DNA of 64,000 nucleotides from the NCBI RefSeq assembly GCF_036206005.1, contig NZ_CP108143.1, forward strand, positions 5,919,501 through 5,983,500. Reading direction: 5' to 3'. The position numbers and the translations under genes were made by a program. The notes beneath the pieces are model-generated. The model searched no databases and was not told the origin of the DNA. It worked only from the letters and a program-made list of their open reading frames with translations. Of this stretch, positions 46,212 to 54,426 are shown piece by piece (within the stretch, counting starts at the first letter, position 1; each line of letters begins with the position of its first letter). Source of the stretch: Streptomyces sp. NBC_00178 (GTDB taxonomy: Bacteria; Actinomycetota; Actinomycetes; Streptomycetales; Streptomycetaceae).

Positions 46212-47198
46212 TCAGCGGGGGGCCCGGGCGACCCAGCCGCGTTCGTACGCGTGCCAGCCCAGTTGCAGCCTCGTCGTGACGCCGGTGAGTTCCATGAGCC
46301 CCTTCACCCGGCGCTGGACCGTCCGCAGACCCAGATCCAGCTGTTTGGCGACGCTGGCGTCGGTCAGGCCGGCCAGGAGCAGCGAGAGGATCTCCAGGTC
46401 GGTGGGATCCGCACCGGGGCCGTTCTCCTCACCGATCCCCGCGGTGCCCAGCCGCAACGGCATCGCGTCACGCCAGACGGCCTCGAAGAGACCCGTCAGG
46501 GACTCCAGCAGCCCACTGGCGTGGATCACCAGTGCGGCGGGCTCGGCACCCCGGCCGGTCAGGGGAACCATGGCCAGCGAGGCGTCGGCGAGGACCAGCT
46601 TCGTCGGCACCCGGTCGACGACCCGGCACTGCTCGTCGCGGCTCAGCGCCGCGGTCAGCTCCACGATCCCGGACGGGAGGTGCAGCACGTCGCGCTCCAC
46701 CACGACGCGGTAGGCCACGCCCCGCATCGACGCCCGCTCCTCCGACTCGTTCTCCATACCCGTCACCGCGATCGGCTTCCCCGTGACCAGGGCGCAGACC
46801 TCGGACTGGGCGCCCAGCTGGAGTTGGTGGAAGCGGTGGGCGACGGCGCTCGCCCCCGTCACCACCTCCACCAGATCGTGCACCGCGGGTTCGGCGGCCT
46901 CGGCCCGGTACTCCTCGGCGAGCAGCACCGACGCCAGCTCGGCCTGCTCGAGTTCGTGCCGTTGCTGGGTCAGCAGCGCCCCGAGCGCGACCCCGGGGGG
47001 TGCTGCCACCCAGCGGTCCGCCCGCGACGACGACTGGGCGACGAGTCCCTGCTGCTCCAGCCCGCGCAGCGCGCGCTCGGTGTCCGCCTCCGGCAGGGAC
47101 AGCCGCCGCGCGAGGTCGGACACCTCCGCGGCCCCGGCCGCGACCAGCGCCCTGTAGGCCGCTTCCTGTCTCTCGTCCAGACCTATCGCTGCCAGCAT
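46212..47198 (-). CDS. TrmB/LuxR-type helix-turn-helix regulator
   Basis: 328 aa from the ATG at 47198 with GGAGGG upstream. N-terminal TrmB-like winged helix (MLAAIGLDERQEAAYRALVA, ERALRGLEQQGLVAQ), a middle ligand-like region (about 90-250, with VEVVTGASAVAHRFHQLQLG), and a C-terminal LuxR/GerE HTH (PTDLEILSLLLAGLTDASVA, KQLDLGLRTVQRRVKGLMEL). This two-HTH layout is common in streptomycete regulators linked to specialised metabolism or stress. The target is unknown; the PP2C gene is divergent across 300 bp. Confidence 0.88.
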   Translation of the reverse strand: MLAAIGLDERQEAAYRALVAAGAAEVSDLARRLSLPEADTERALRGLEQQGLVAQSSSRADRWVAAPPGVALGALLTQQRHELEQAELASVLLAEEYRAEAAEPAVHDLVEVVTGASAVAHRFHQLQLGAQSEVCALVTGKPIAVTGMENESEERASMRGVAYRVVVERDVLHLPSGIVELTAALSRDEQCRVVDRVPTKLVLADASLAMVPLTGRGAEPAALVIHASGLLESLTGLFEAVWRDAMPLRLGTAGIGEENGPGADPTDLEILSLLLAGLTDASVAKQLDLGLRTVQRRVKGLMELTGVTTRLQLGWHAYERGWVARAPR

Positions 47199-47498
47199 CC
47201 TCGGCCCTCCCCGGAGTGGTCGTCGTACGTCGCCGCGCCCGTCGGCGGGTCGGCGGGAAACGGCCACGGCGTAAACCCGCCGGGCCCATCATGCCCCTTC
47301 GCACCTGCACCTCTGGCAGTCTGACGCCTCTTCGGTACCAGCCATTCACCGGCGCCGGACCGGACCCTCGAACCGGCCCGCCGGGCGACCTTCCCGTGGG
47401 GGGTGGGGACGCCCGGCGGGTCCCCGCCCCCTGCCACTTCCGGGCCGATTTTCCGGATGCCCCGTTTTCGTACGCCCCGTGCGGTGGACACTATGGGC
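47199..47498. other. 300-bp divergent intergenic region (LuxR-type regulator / PP2C)
   Basis: It should carry both promoters. An AT-richer stretch with CACTAT (about 47489) lies just before the PP2C start and could be a -10 element. No gene is seen. Confidence 0.4.
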
Positions 47499-48974
47499 AT
47501 GAGCCAGCAGGGGGAGACGCCCGCCGCAGACGAGGACGACTGGTGGCGGAAGCTGTACGACGACACCGCGCGGGACACCGGGCCGAGCAGCGCGGCCGAC
47601 AGCCTCGACGACCGCTTCGACTCCGCGTCGGACGCCGTGGGCCCGGGGGACACGACAGGTGCGGGGGGTGCGGACCATCCGGTCACCGTGGTCCCGCTGC
47701 CCGACCCGCGTCTGCCGGAGGCGGCCCCGCTCCCGCAGAGGCGCTCGCCCCGGCACGCCGCACCGCGGCCGGAACGCGCACCCGAGCCCCCGCCCCCGGC
47801 TTCCGCGCCCGGGAGTCCGACAGCCGCGGCGACGCCCCCGACTCCTCCGCCCGGGCCGCCTCCCGTGCCCCCCGCACCGCCCCGTCCGCCCACCGCCGAG
47901 CGGGCGCCCTGGGAGACCCCCGCCGGACAGCGGGGACCACGTACCTTCGCCGCCCCGCCGCCGCCCCCCGCACCGCCCACCGTGCCCGACAGCCCCGAAC
48001 CGCCGGCGCGCCCCGTCGTGGGCCACGTCGGGGACCGGCCGCCGACCTACGACGCCGAACCCGCGGCCCTGCCCCCCTCCGGGCCCGACGACCTCGACGG
48101 CACCCTGCCCGACACCGTCTTGGACGGCGCGCGGTACGGGACGTTCACGCTGCGCGCCGCGTCGGTGCGCGGGGACTCCGCCCGCTTCCGCGGGGAGCCC
48201 CGGCGCGACGCGCTGCTCACCGCCCGATTCGGGTCCGGCGACGCGGCGCTCGTCCTGGTCGCCGTCGCCGGCGGGGCCCGGGGCGCCGACGGAGCGCATC
48301 TCGCCGCGGCCGACGCCTGCCGCTGGATCGGCGGTGCCGTCGCCCGGAGCCACGCGCGGCTCTCCGACGACATAAGGGCGGGGCGCAGGGGCGACCTCAA
48401 GTCCGGACTGCACCGCCTCACCGACCGTACGTACGGCAGGCTGCGCTCCCGCGCCGCGGAACTCGGCCTCGATCCGTCCGCGTACACCGCGGGACTGGGC
48501 TGCCTGCTGCTGTCCGCGGACCCGGACTGCCGCACCCGGGTCTTCTTCGGCACGGGCCGCGGTGGCCTCTTCAGGCTCCGTGACGGCGCCTGGCAGGACC
48601 TCGACCCGGTGCTCCCCGCCACGGCGCTCCCCGCTTCGGCGGACGCCGTGGAGGAGGAGGGTCCCGCCGGGGACCGGCTCACGATGGACCTGCAGATCAC
48701 CACGCCCCCGTCGCCGTACGAGGAGGGGCCGCCGCCGCAGCCCGCCGAGCCCTTCCGCTTCCGCGCGTCCGTCGCCCGTCCGGGCGACACGCTGCTGCTC
48801 TGCGGGAGCGGCATGGCCGAGCCGATGCGCGGAGAACCCGCGCTCGCCGTGGAGCTCGCGCGGCGCTGGGCGTCGGAGGTCCCGCCGGGACTGCCCGCCT
48901 ACCTCGCCGACATACAGCTCCGCACCAAGGGGTACGCGGACGACCGTACGTGCGCGGCGGTCTGGGAGGCGTAA
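47499..48974 (+). CDS. Protein phosphatase 2C-like domain protein with proline-rich N-terminus
   Basis: 491 aa (an ATG two codons upstream is possible). Residues 1-190 are disordered and Pro/Ala-rich, containing DEDDWWRKLYDD at the start. The PP2C-like domain covers about 205-490: LLTARFGSGDAALVLVAVAG, GADGAHLAAADACRWI, KGYADDRTCAAVWEA at the end (the D-D-x-T block), and LLLCGSGMAEPMRGEP. Several canonical Asp metal ligands appear replaced (DAALVLVAVAG instead of DGMGG), so catalysis is uncertain. The gene may act in signalling with Ser/Thr kinases encoded elsewhere. Confidence 0.82.
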   Translation: MSQQGETPAADEDDWWRKLYDDTARDTGPSSAADSLDDRFDSASDAVGPGDTTGAGGADHPVTVVPLPDPRLPEAAPLPQRRSPRHAAPRPERAPEPPPPASAPGSPTAAATPPTPPPGPPPVPPAPPRPPTAERAPWETPAGQRGPRTFAAPPPPPAPPTVPDSPEPPARPVVGHVGDRPPTYDAEPAALPPSGPDDLDGTLPDTVLDGARYGTFTLRAASVRGDSARFRGEPRRDALLTARFGSGDAALVLVAVAGGARGADGAHLAAADACRWIGGAVARSHARLSDDIRAGRRGDLKSGLHRLTDRTYGRLRSRAAELGLDPSAYTAGLGCLLLSADPDCRTRVFFGTGRGGLFRLRDGAWQDLDPVLPATALPASADAVEEEGPAGDRLTMDLQITTPPSPYEEGPPPQPAEPFRFRASVARPGDTLLLCGSGMAEPMRGEPALAVELARRWASEVPPGLPAYLADIQLRTKGYADDRTCAAVWEA

Positions 48975-49034
48975 CGGGGCGCGGCGTGGGTTGATGGAGT
49001 CACGGACAGCCTGACGCAGAGAAGGTGCGCACCC

Positions 49035-50777
49035 ATGGCCAAGCAGAACGTGTCGGAACAGTTCGTCGACATCCTGGTCCGGGCGGGGGTCAAGCGGCTG
49101 TACGGAGTCGTCGGCGACAGCCTCAACCCCGTGGTCGACGCCGTCCGCCGCAATGCCGCCATCGAGTGGATCCAGGTCAGGCACGAGGAGACCGCCGCGT
49201 TCGCCGCGGGAGCCGAGGCACAGGTCACCGGGAACCTCGCCGCCTGCGCGGGTTCGTGCGGCCCCGGCAATCTGCACCTGATCAACGGCCTGTACGACGC
49301 CCACCGCTCCATGGCGCCGGTGCTCGCACTCGCCTCGCACATCCCGTCCAGCGAGATCGGCCTCGGCTACTTCCAGGAGACCCATCCCGAGCTGCTCTTC
49401 CAGGAGTGCAGCCACTACAACGAGATGATCTCCAACCCGCAGCAGATGCCGCGCCTGCTCCAGACCGCCATCCAGCACGCCATCGGCCGCGGCGGTGTCA
49501 GCGTCGTGTCGATGCCCGGTGACGTCGCCTCGCAGCCGGCACCCGACAAGTCCGTCGAACACGCCCTGGTCACCTCGCGGCCGTCCGTGCGGCCCGGGGA
49601 CGAGGAGATCGACAAGCTCTGCAGGATGATCGACGAGGCCAAGCGGGTGACGCTGTTCTGCGGGAGCGGGACGGCGGGCGCGCACGCCGAGGTCATGGAG
49701 CTGGCCGAACGGGTGAAGGCCCCGGTCGGCCACGCGCTGCGTGGCAAGGAGTGGATCCAGTACGACAACCCGTACGACGTCGGCATGAGCGGACTGCTCG
49801 GTTACGGCGCCGCCTACGAGGCCACGCACGAGTGCGATCTGCTGATCCTGCTGGGCACGGACTTCCCCTACAACGCGTTCCTCCCGACCGATGTGAAGAT
49901 CGTCCAGGTGGACGTGCGCCCCGAGCACCTGGGCCGGCGCTCGAAGCTCGACCTGGCGGTGTGGGGCGACGTGAGCGAGACGCTGCGCTGCCTGACCCCC
50001 CGGGTGAAGACCAAGACGAACCGCAAGTTCCTCGACCGCATGCTGAAGAAGCACGCCGACGCACTCGAGGGCGTGGTCAAGGCGTACACCCGCAAGGTCG
50101 AGAAGCACGTGCCGATCCACCCCGAGTACGTCGCGTCGGTCCTCGACGAGATCGCGGACGACGACGCCGTGTTCACGGTCGACACCGGCATGTGCAACGT
50201 CTGGGCGGCGCGCTACCTCACGCCCAACGGCAAGCGCCGGGTGATCGGTTCGTTCAGCCACGGCTCGATGGCGAACGCGCTGCCGCAGGCCATCGGGGCG
50301 CAGTTCACCGACCGGAACCGCCAGGTCGTGTCCATGTCCGGTGACGGCGGATTCACCATGCTGATGGGTGACTTCCTCACACTCGTCCAGTACAACCTGC
50401 CGGTGAAGGTGGTCCTCTTCAACAACTCCGCGCTCGGCATGGTCGAGCTGGAGATGCTGGTCGGGGGCCCGCCGTCGTTCGGTACGACCAACACCAACCC
50501 CGACTTCGCCGCCGTCGCGCGGGCTGCCGGTGCCTACGGCGTGCGCGTGGAGAAGCCGAAGCAGTTGGAGGGTGCGCTCAAGGAGGCGTTCAGGCACAAG
50601 GGACCGGCGCTCGTCGACGTGGTCACCGACCCCAACGCCCTCTCCATCCCGCCCAAGATCAGCGCGGACATGGTCACCGGCTTCGCGCTCTCGGCCAGCA
50701 AGATCGTGCTGGACGGCGGTGTCGGGCGGATGCTCCAGATGGCCCGTTCCAACATCCGCAACGTGCCGCGCCCCTGA
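49035..50777 (+). CDS. poxB: Thiamine-diphosphate-dependent pyruvate oxidase/dehydrogenase (quinone), PoxB-like
   Basis: 580 aa. Three TPP-enzyme domains: N-terminal Pyr domain with GVVGDSLNPVVDAVRRNAAI and the catalytic Glu in VRHEETAAFAAGAEAQ; central FAD-type domain; C-terminal PP domain with MSGDGGFTMLMGDFLTLVQY and LFNNSALGMVELEM (GDG-N-N cofactor motif). The C-terminal end after SKIVLDGGVG resembles the membrane-binding tail of PoxB. It would oxidise pyruvate to acetate and CO2 with electrons to quinone, used in stationary phase. A stable hairpin ends the gene. Confidence 0.92.
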   Translation: MAKQNVSEQFVDILVRAGVKRLYGVVGDSLNPVVDAVRRNAAIEWIQVRHEETAAFAAGAEAQVTGNLAACAGSCGPGNLHLINGLYDAHRSMAPVLALASHIPSSEIGLGYFQETHPELLFQECSHYNEMISNPQQMPRLLQTAIQHAIGRGGVSVVSMPGDVASQPAPDKSVEHALVTSRPSVRPGDEEIDKLCRMIDEAKRVTLFCGSGTAGAHAEVMELAERVKAPVGHALRGKEWIQYDNPYDVGMSGLLGYGAAYEATHECDLLILLGTDFPYNAFLPTDVKIVQVDVRPEHLGRRSKLDLAVWGDVSETLRCLTPRVKTKTNRKFLDRMLKKHADALEGVVKAYTRKVEKHVPIHPEYVASVLDEIADDDAVFTVDTGMCNVWAARYLTPNGKRRVIGSFSHGSMANALPQAIGAQFTDRNRQVVSMSGDGGFTMLMGDFLTLVQYNLPVKVVLFNNSALGMVELEMLVGGPPSFGTTNTNPDFAAVARAAGAYGVRVEKPKQLEGALKEAFRHKGPALVDVVTDPNALSIPPKISADMVTGFALSASKIVLDGGVGRMLQMARSNIRNVPRP

Positions 50778-50784
50778 GCGCCCT

Positions 50785-50818
50785 GGCGCCGCCCCCCGTC
50801 TCCTGGCGGGGCGGCGCC
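50785..50818 (+). terminator. Terminator of the pyruvate oxidase gene
   Basis: GGCGCCGCCCC (50785-50795) pairs with GGGGCGGCGCC (50808-50818), an 11-bp perfect stem 8 nt past the stop. Confidence 0.8.
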
Positions 50819-50961
50819 CCTCCGCGGGCGGGCGGGCCGCCGATGAGTTTCCGGGGCGCGCGCGGTCTGAGAACCGATGGGCGGGCCGCTGCCGGGAGTT
50901 GTCCACGGCTCGTGCCGCCCTGATTCGCGGAGCACCGGACACGAGACACCGAGGACACCAG

Positions 50962-51534
50962 ATGCGCACTCTGATCAGCACGGCCTTCGTCTCCCTCGAC
51001 GGCGTCGTCGAGGCACCGGGAGGCGAACCCGGCTACCGCAACTCCGGGTGGACGTTCAAGGACGTGGAGTTCCTTCCCGAGGCGTACGCGCTCAAGGGAC
51101 GCGAGCAGAAGGAGGCCGGGGCGATGCTGCTCGGCCGCGTCAGCTACGAGGCGTTCAGCCCTGTCTGGCCGGACATGGAGGACTTCGCCGACTACAAGGT
51201 GATGCCGAAGTACGTCGTGTCCACCACGCTCACCGAGGACGACCTGGTCGCGGACTGGGGCGGCACCACGATCCTGCGCTCCCTCGACGACGTCGCCGCC
51301 CTGAAGGAGACCGAGGGCGGTCCGCTCATCGTCCACGGAAGCGCCGCGCTGAACCGGAGCCTCTCGGACGCCGGGCTCATCGACCGCTACCACCTGCTCG
51401 TCTTCCCCCTCCTGCTCGGCGCGGGCAAGAGACTGTTCAGCGACACGGACAAGGACACGCAGAAGCTGAAGCTCGTCGAGCACGAGGTCTACGCCAACGG
51501 TCTCCAGAAGAACGTCTTCGACGTCATCCACTGA
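50962..51534 (+). CDS. DHFR-fold (RibD C-terminal-like) reductase
   Basis: 190 aa. The start MRTLISTAFVSLDGVVEAPG and the blocks AGAMLLGRVSYEAFSPVWP, KYVVSTTLTEDDLVADW and GGPLIVHGSAALNRSLSDAG belong to the dihydrofolate-reductase-like RibD_C family (YwjB/YyaP type). Members bind NADPH; most have unknown substrates and are not true DHFR. An SD-like GAGGAC lies about 7 nt before the ATG. It is a single gene after the poxB terminator. Confidence 0.9.
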   Translation: MRTLISTAFVSLDGVVEAPGGEPGYRNSGWTFKDVEFLPEAYALKGREQKEAGAMLLGRVSYEAFSPVWPDMEDFADYKVMPKYVVSTTLTEDDLVADWGGTTILRSLDDVAALKETEGGPLIVHGSAALNRSLSDAGLIDRYHLLVFPLLLGAGKRLFSDTDKDTQKLKLVEHEVYANGLQKNVFDVIH

Positions 51535-51579
51535 CCGGCCCTCACCCGACGGCGGAGCGGGGCCGTCGGTCCTCGTCCC

Positions 51580-51969
51580 TCAGCGAAGGCGCAGGGATTC
51601 CGGTCCTGCCGTCTCACCGATGATGCCGACGAGCCGGCCGAACAGTGTCGGACCGCGTCCGGCCCGGGCCTCGGCGATCTCCCGTTCCACGCCCGCCCGG
51701 TTCGAGGGATGTACCCGGGGCAGCCGTTCGTGCAGCCTGCGAGCGGTCTCCGCATGCCCGAGTGCGCGTGCGGAGGCGGCGTGGTCCCGCCATTCGATGA
51801 CGAAATCGCCGTCGTCCGGGGTGCCGAAGCCGCCACGCAGACAGTCCGCGAAGGCGTCCAGTCCTCGGCCGAAATAGCCTCCGGGGCCGTTCACGGCTTC
51901 GCCGATCCGGTCCCAGAAGTCGTCGAGGCCGGTGATCCGGGAGCCTTCGATCACATAGGTCACGGTCAT
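51580..51969 (-). CDS. Barstar family ribonuclease inhibitor
   Basis: 129 aa from the ATG at 51969 (the open frame extends to 51984). The barstar core is clear: VTYVIEGSRITGLDDFWDRI, YFGRGLDAFADCLRGGFG (matching YGENLDALWDCLTG of barstar, including the Asp and Tyr region that plugs the RNase active site) and FVIEWRDHAASARALG. A C-terminal extension of about 40 residues is extra. Leaderless-type TACGCT (51981-51976) precedes the ATG by 6 nt. It lies directly downstream of the secreted RNase gene. Confidence 0.9.
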   Translation of the reverse strand: MTVTYVIEGSRITGLDDFWDRIGEAVNGPGGYFGRGLDAFADCLRGGFGTPDDGDFVIEWRDHAASARALGHAETARRLHERLPRVHPSNRAGVEREIAEARAGRGPTLFGRLVGIIGETAGPESLRLR

Positions 51970-52071
51970 GCCAGGAGCGTACAAGCGTGGCTCCCGGAGG
52001 CGCCGGGTGCCGGTCCGGAGGCCCGCGCCGCAGGTGGGGGACTGCGGCGCGGACCGGACCGGGGGTGCGGA

Positions 52072-52470
52072 TCAGCAGTCGTGGTCGACGAGGTCGAACG
52101 ACTCGTAGTGGTCCGCCGTGTAGTAGTCCTCCTGGGCTTCCTCGCCCGTCACGATCCGGCGGGCCCCGCGGGTGGGGGAGCCGGGTGTGACGACCGTGTA
52201 CTCGTGGTAGTAGCCGGTGCCCTGATCCGGCAGGACGGCCTCCCGGTTCTGGAAGACCGTGCCGTCCTCCTCGTACGGGAACGGGCCGCCGTCCTCGATC
52301 AGGCCGAGCGTGTCATGTGCCTCGGACGGCAGCGCGGAGTAGCAGACACTGCCCACCGCGGTGGTCGAGGGGACGGTCGCGGCCGACGCCGTCACGGGTC
52401 CCGATACGAAGAGGACGGACAGGAGGGCGGCGACGCCGCCGAGCGTGGTGATCCGTGGGGGGATTCGCAT
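52072..52470 (-). CDS. Secreted guanyl-specific ribonuclease (RNase Sa/N1 family)
   Basis: 132 aa from MRIPPRITTLGG (an ATG three codons upstream is possible). Signal peptide about 1-31. The mature part is very close to RNase Sa: VGSVCYSALPSEAHDTLGLI, EDGTVFQNREAVLPDQGTGY, YHEYTVVTPGSPTRGARRIV, EDYYTADHYESFDLVDHDC. The catalytic Glu (HEYTV), Arg (ARRIV) and His (ADHYESF) and both disulfide cysteines are present. It cleaves RNA after guanosine outside the cell. The barstar gene lies 100 bp downstream on the same strand and would protect the producer. Confidence 0.95.
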   Translation of the reverse strand: MRIPPRITTLGGVAALLSVLFVSGPVTASAATVPSTTAVGSVCYSALPSEAHDTLGLIEDGGPFPYEEDGTVFQNREAVLPDQGTGYYHEYTVVTPGSPTRGARRIVTGEEAQEDYYTADHYESFDLVDHDC

Positions 52471-52707
52471 GCCCACCATGATGACGCGCGTAGACACCCA
52501 TCCGTCAACGCCAACTCGTGTGAATTTTCCGCATGTTAACGGTGAGTACGAACACCGGTGCGTGCGACGGCGACGGGCCCCGTGTGCGGCCGTGCGTTCA
52601 TCTGTTGACGCCCAGATTGGCTTGACCGCTCGCCGATGGGGCATGCATCGGGGGCGAGCGTTCGAGACATGACGGAGCGAAGCGGGACAGAGAGGGGCCG
52701 ATTCATC

Positions 52708-53133
52708 GTGCGTGCGGGGGACATGACGAAGCGCCGGGAGAGTCCGCCGGCACGGCTGCATCGCAGACTCGGGCACGCGGATCTGTCGGCCGTGGGCGAG
52801 ATACGCGGGGCGCTGCGGGACTTCCTGCGCTACCGGCGGCGGCAGGAGGACACCGACGTGGCCGAACTGCTGCTCTCCGAACTGGTGACGAACGCCCTGA
52901 TCCACACGCGGAACGGGGCCGTGGTCACCGTCACCTCCGCCCCCGCGCGACTGCGCGTGGAGGTGCGCGACTTCATGACGGAGCAGGAGCCCGCGCCGTA
53001 CGTACCGAACGCCGACGACGGTACGCACGGCAGGGGACTGCTCCTCGTCCAGAGCCTGGCGGACTCCTGGGGAGTCACGACTCAGGCACTGGGCAAGGTG
53101 GTCTGGTTCGAGCTGAGCGGCGGCTTGGCCTGA
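52708..53133 (+). CDS. HATPase_c (anti-sigma factor-like) ATP-binding protein
   Basis: 141 aa from a GTG with GAGAGGGG upstream; ATGs at 52669 and 52723 are alternatives. It is an RsbW/SpoIIAB-like Bergerat ATPase: N-box VAELLLSELVTNALIHTRNG, G1 VRDFMTEQEPAPYV-like region (VEVRDFM), G2 THGRGLLLVQSLADSWGV. Streptomycetes have dozens of such small ATPases; some bind sigma factors, most are unassigned. There is no sigma or anti-anti-sigma gene beside it. It converges with the DUF2637 gene, leaving 3 bp. Confidence 0.88.
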   Translation: MRAGDMTKRRESPPARLHRRLGHADLSAVGEIRGALRDFLRYRRRQEDTDVAELLLSELVTNALIHTRNGAVVTVTSAPARLRVEVRDFMTEQEPAPYVPNADDGTHGRGLLLVQSLADSWGVTTQALGKVVWFELSGGLA

Positions 53134-53136
53134 TGC

Positions 53137-54222
53137 TCAGCCGAACTGCTGCTCCAGGTCCTTGAGTTTCTGCTCCAGCGAATCGAGCCGGGGCAGGGCC
53201 TGGGTGTCGTCCTCGGCGGTGAGGTCGACGGTCGCGGGTTCACCGCTCGTGGTCTGTGCCGAAGTACTCCTGGATTTCGGGCCGTTCACGGCTTGCAGCG
53301 ATGGACGGGGGCGCAGGGGCAGCTGTCCGGGCTCTGCTATGGCGGGCTCCGCGACGGCCGGGGGGCCGCCTCCCGCCGCCGGGGCGATGGCCTGCACGTC
53401 CACCTGGCGGCCCGACCGTCCGCCGCGCCCCCATACCCGGTTCTGCCGGTTCAGGGCCTTGATGTGGGCCCGGTCCAGCTTGGCCTGGTCCTTCCTGCGG
53501 TGCCGGTCCTGTTCCCGCTCCCGGCGGTCCTCGCGCACCTCGTCCACCGCCTCGTCCAGGGTCCGTACGCCCTCGAGGAGCATCAGCGACCAGGCGCCGA
53601 ACGTCTCCCTGGGGGCGCGCAGCCACCGGACGATCCGGATCTGCGGCAGCGGGCGGGGCACCAGGCCCTGCTCGCGGAGCGCCGCACGGCGCGTCTGCTT
53701 CAGCGCGCGGTCGAACAGCACCGCGGCCGAGAGCGACATGCCCGCGAAGAAGTGCGGGGCGCCCGCGTGGTCCATGCCGCGCGGCGCGTGCACCCAGTTG
53801 AACCAGGCGGCGGCACCGGCGAACGTCCACACCAGCAGCCGTGAGCCCAGAGCCGCGTCACCGTGGCTCGCCTCACGCACCGCGAGCACCGAACAGAACA
53901 TCGCGGCCCCGTCGAGGCCGAAGGGCACGAGGTACTCCCAGCCCCCGGAGAGGCTGAGGTTTTGCCGGCCGAAGCCGACGAGCCCGTGGAAGGAGAGGGC
54001 GGCGGCGACCGCGGCACAGCAGAACAGCAGGACGTACGAGGCGGTGGCGTAGAGCGCCTCCTTGCGCCGGCGGCGCTCCTCGCTGCGTTCCCAGCTGTCG
54101 TCGGCCGCGGCCTTCTCAGCGGCGCGCTTGCCGCGCGCGACCACCGTCACCGCCGCCATGACCCCCACGAGCAGCACGGCGCCCGGAAGCAGCCAGTCAA
54201 GCGATATGTCGGTCAGTCTCAT
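53137..54222 (-). CDS. DUF2637 membrane protein with coiled-coil end
   Basis: 361 aa. Membrane segments: about 12-28 (LLPGAVLLVGVMAAVTVVAR), 58-78 (SYVLLFCCAAVAAALSFHGL), 92-112 (EYLVPFGLDGAAMFCSVLAV), 125-145 and 155-172. The block PFGLDGAAMFCSVLAVREAS is the DUF2637 signature seen in Streptomyces chromosomal and plasmid spread (Spd)-like membrane proteins. The C-terminal half is charged (DEAVDEVREDRREREQDRHR) and ends with a short heptad helix SLEQKLKDLEQQFG. Plasmid transfer proteins share this topology, but no other conjugation gene is nearby; the role is unknown. Confidence 0.85.
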   Translation of the reverse strand: MRLTDISLDWLLPGAVLLVGVMAAVTVVARGKRAAEKAAADDSWERSEERRRRKEALYATASYVLLFCCAAVAAALSFHGLVGFGRQNLSLSGGWEYLVPFGLDGAAMFCSVLAVREASHGDAALGSRLLVWTFAGAAAWFNWVHAPRGMDHAGAPHFFAGMSLSAAVLFDRALKQTRRAALREQGLVPRPLPQIRIVRWLRAPRETFGAWSLMLLEGVRTLDEAVDEVREDRREREQDRHRRKDQAKLDRAHIKALNRQNRVWGRGGRSGRQVDVQAIAPAAGGGPPAVAEPAIAEPGQLPLRPRPSLQAVNGPKSRSTSAQTTSGEPATVDLTAEDDTQALPRLDSLEQKLKDLEQQFG

Positions 54223-54426
54223 GCGCGGTCCCTTGCGTCACGTAGGGCGTTTCGGGCGCCATCGTGACGGAAATTCCGGGCCGCTCAGCGGGATTCGGGG
54301 CAAGTGAACGCCATTGGGTCGGCGGGCCTCATCGTTGGGCGGAATCTTCTCGAACGCACATAAGGGCGAGCCGTGTTGCGTTCGAATTCCGGTCGCCCGG
54401 CCGGGTGGTGTGAGCGGTCGCGCGGC

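Noticed and set aside
47346..50981. A 1211-codon minus-strand open frame
   Set aside because: It is antisense to the PP2C and pyruvate oxidase genes, which have clear motifs and correct codon bias; the antisense frame is a shadow.
53137..54222. DUF2637 gene as part of an integrated conjugative element
   Set aside because: No integrase, att repeats, tra/FtsK-like gene or codon-usage change is seen around it; the family also occurs as core chromosomal genes.
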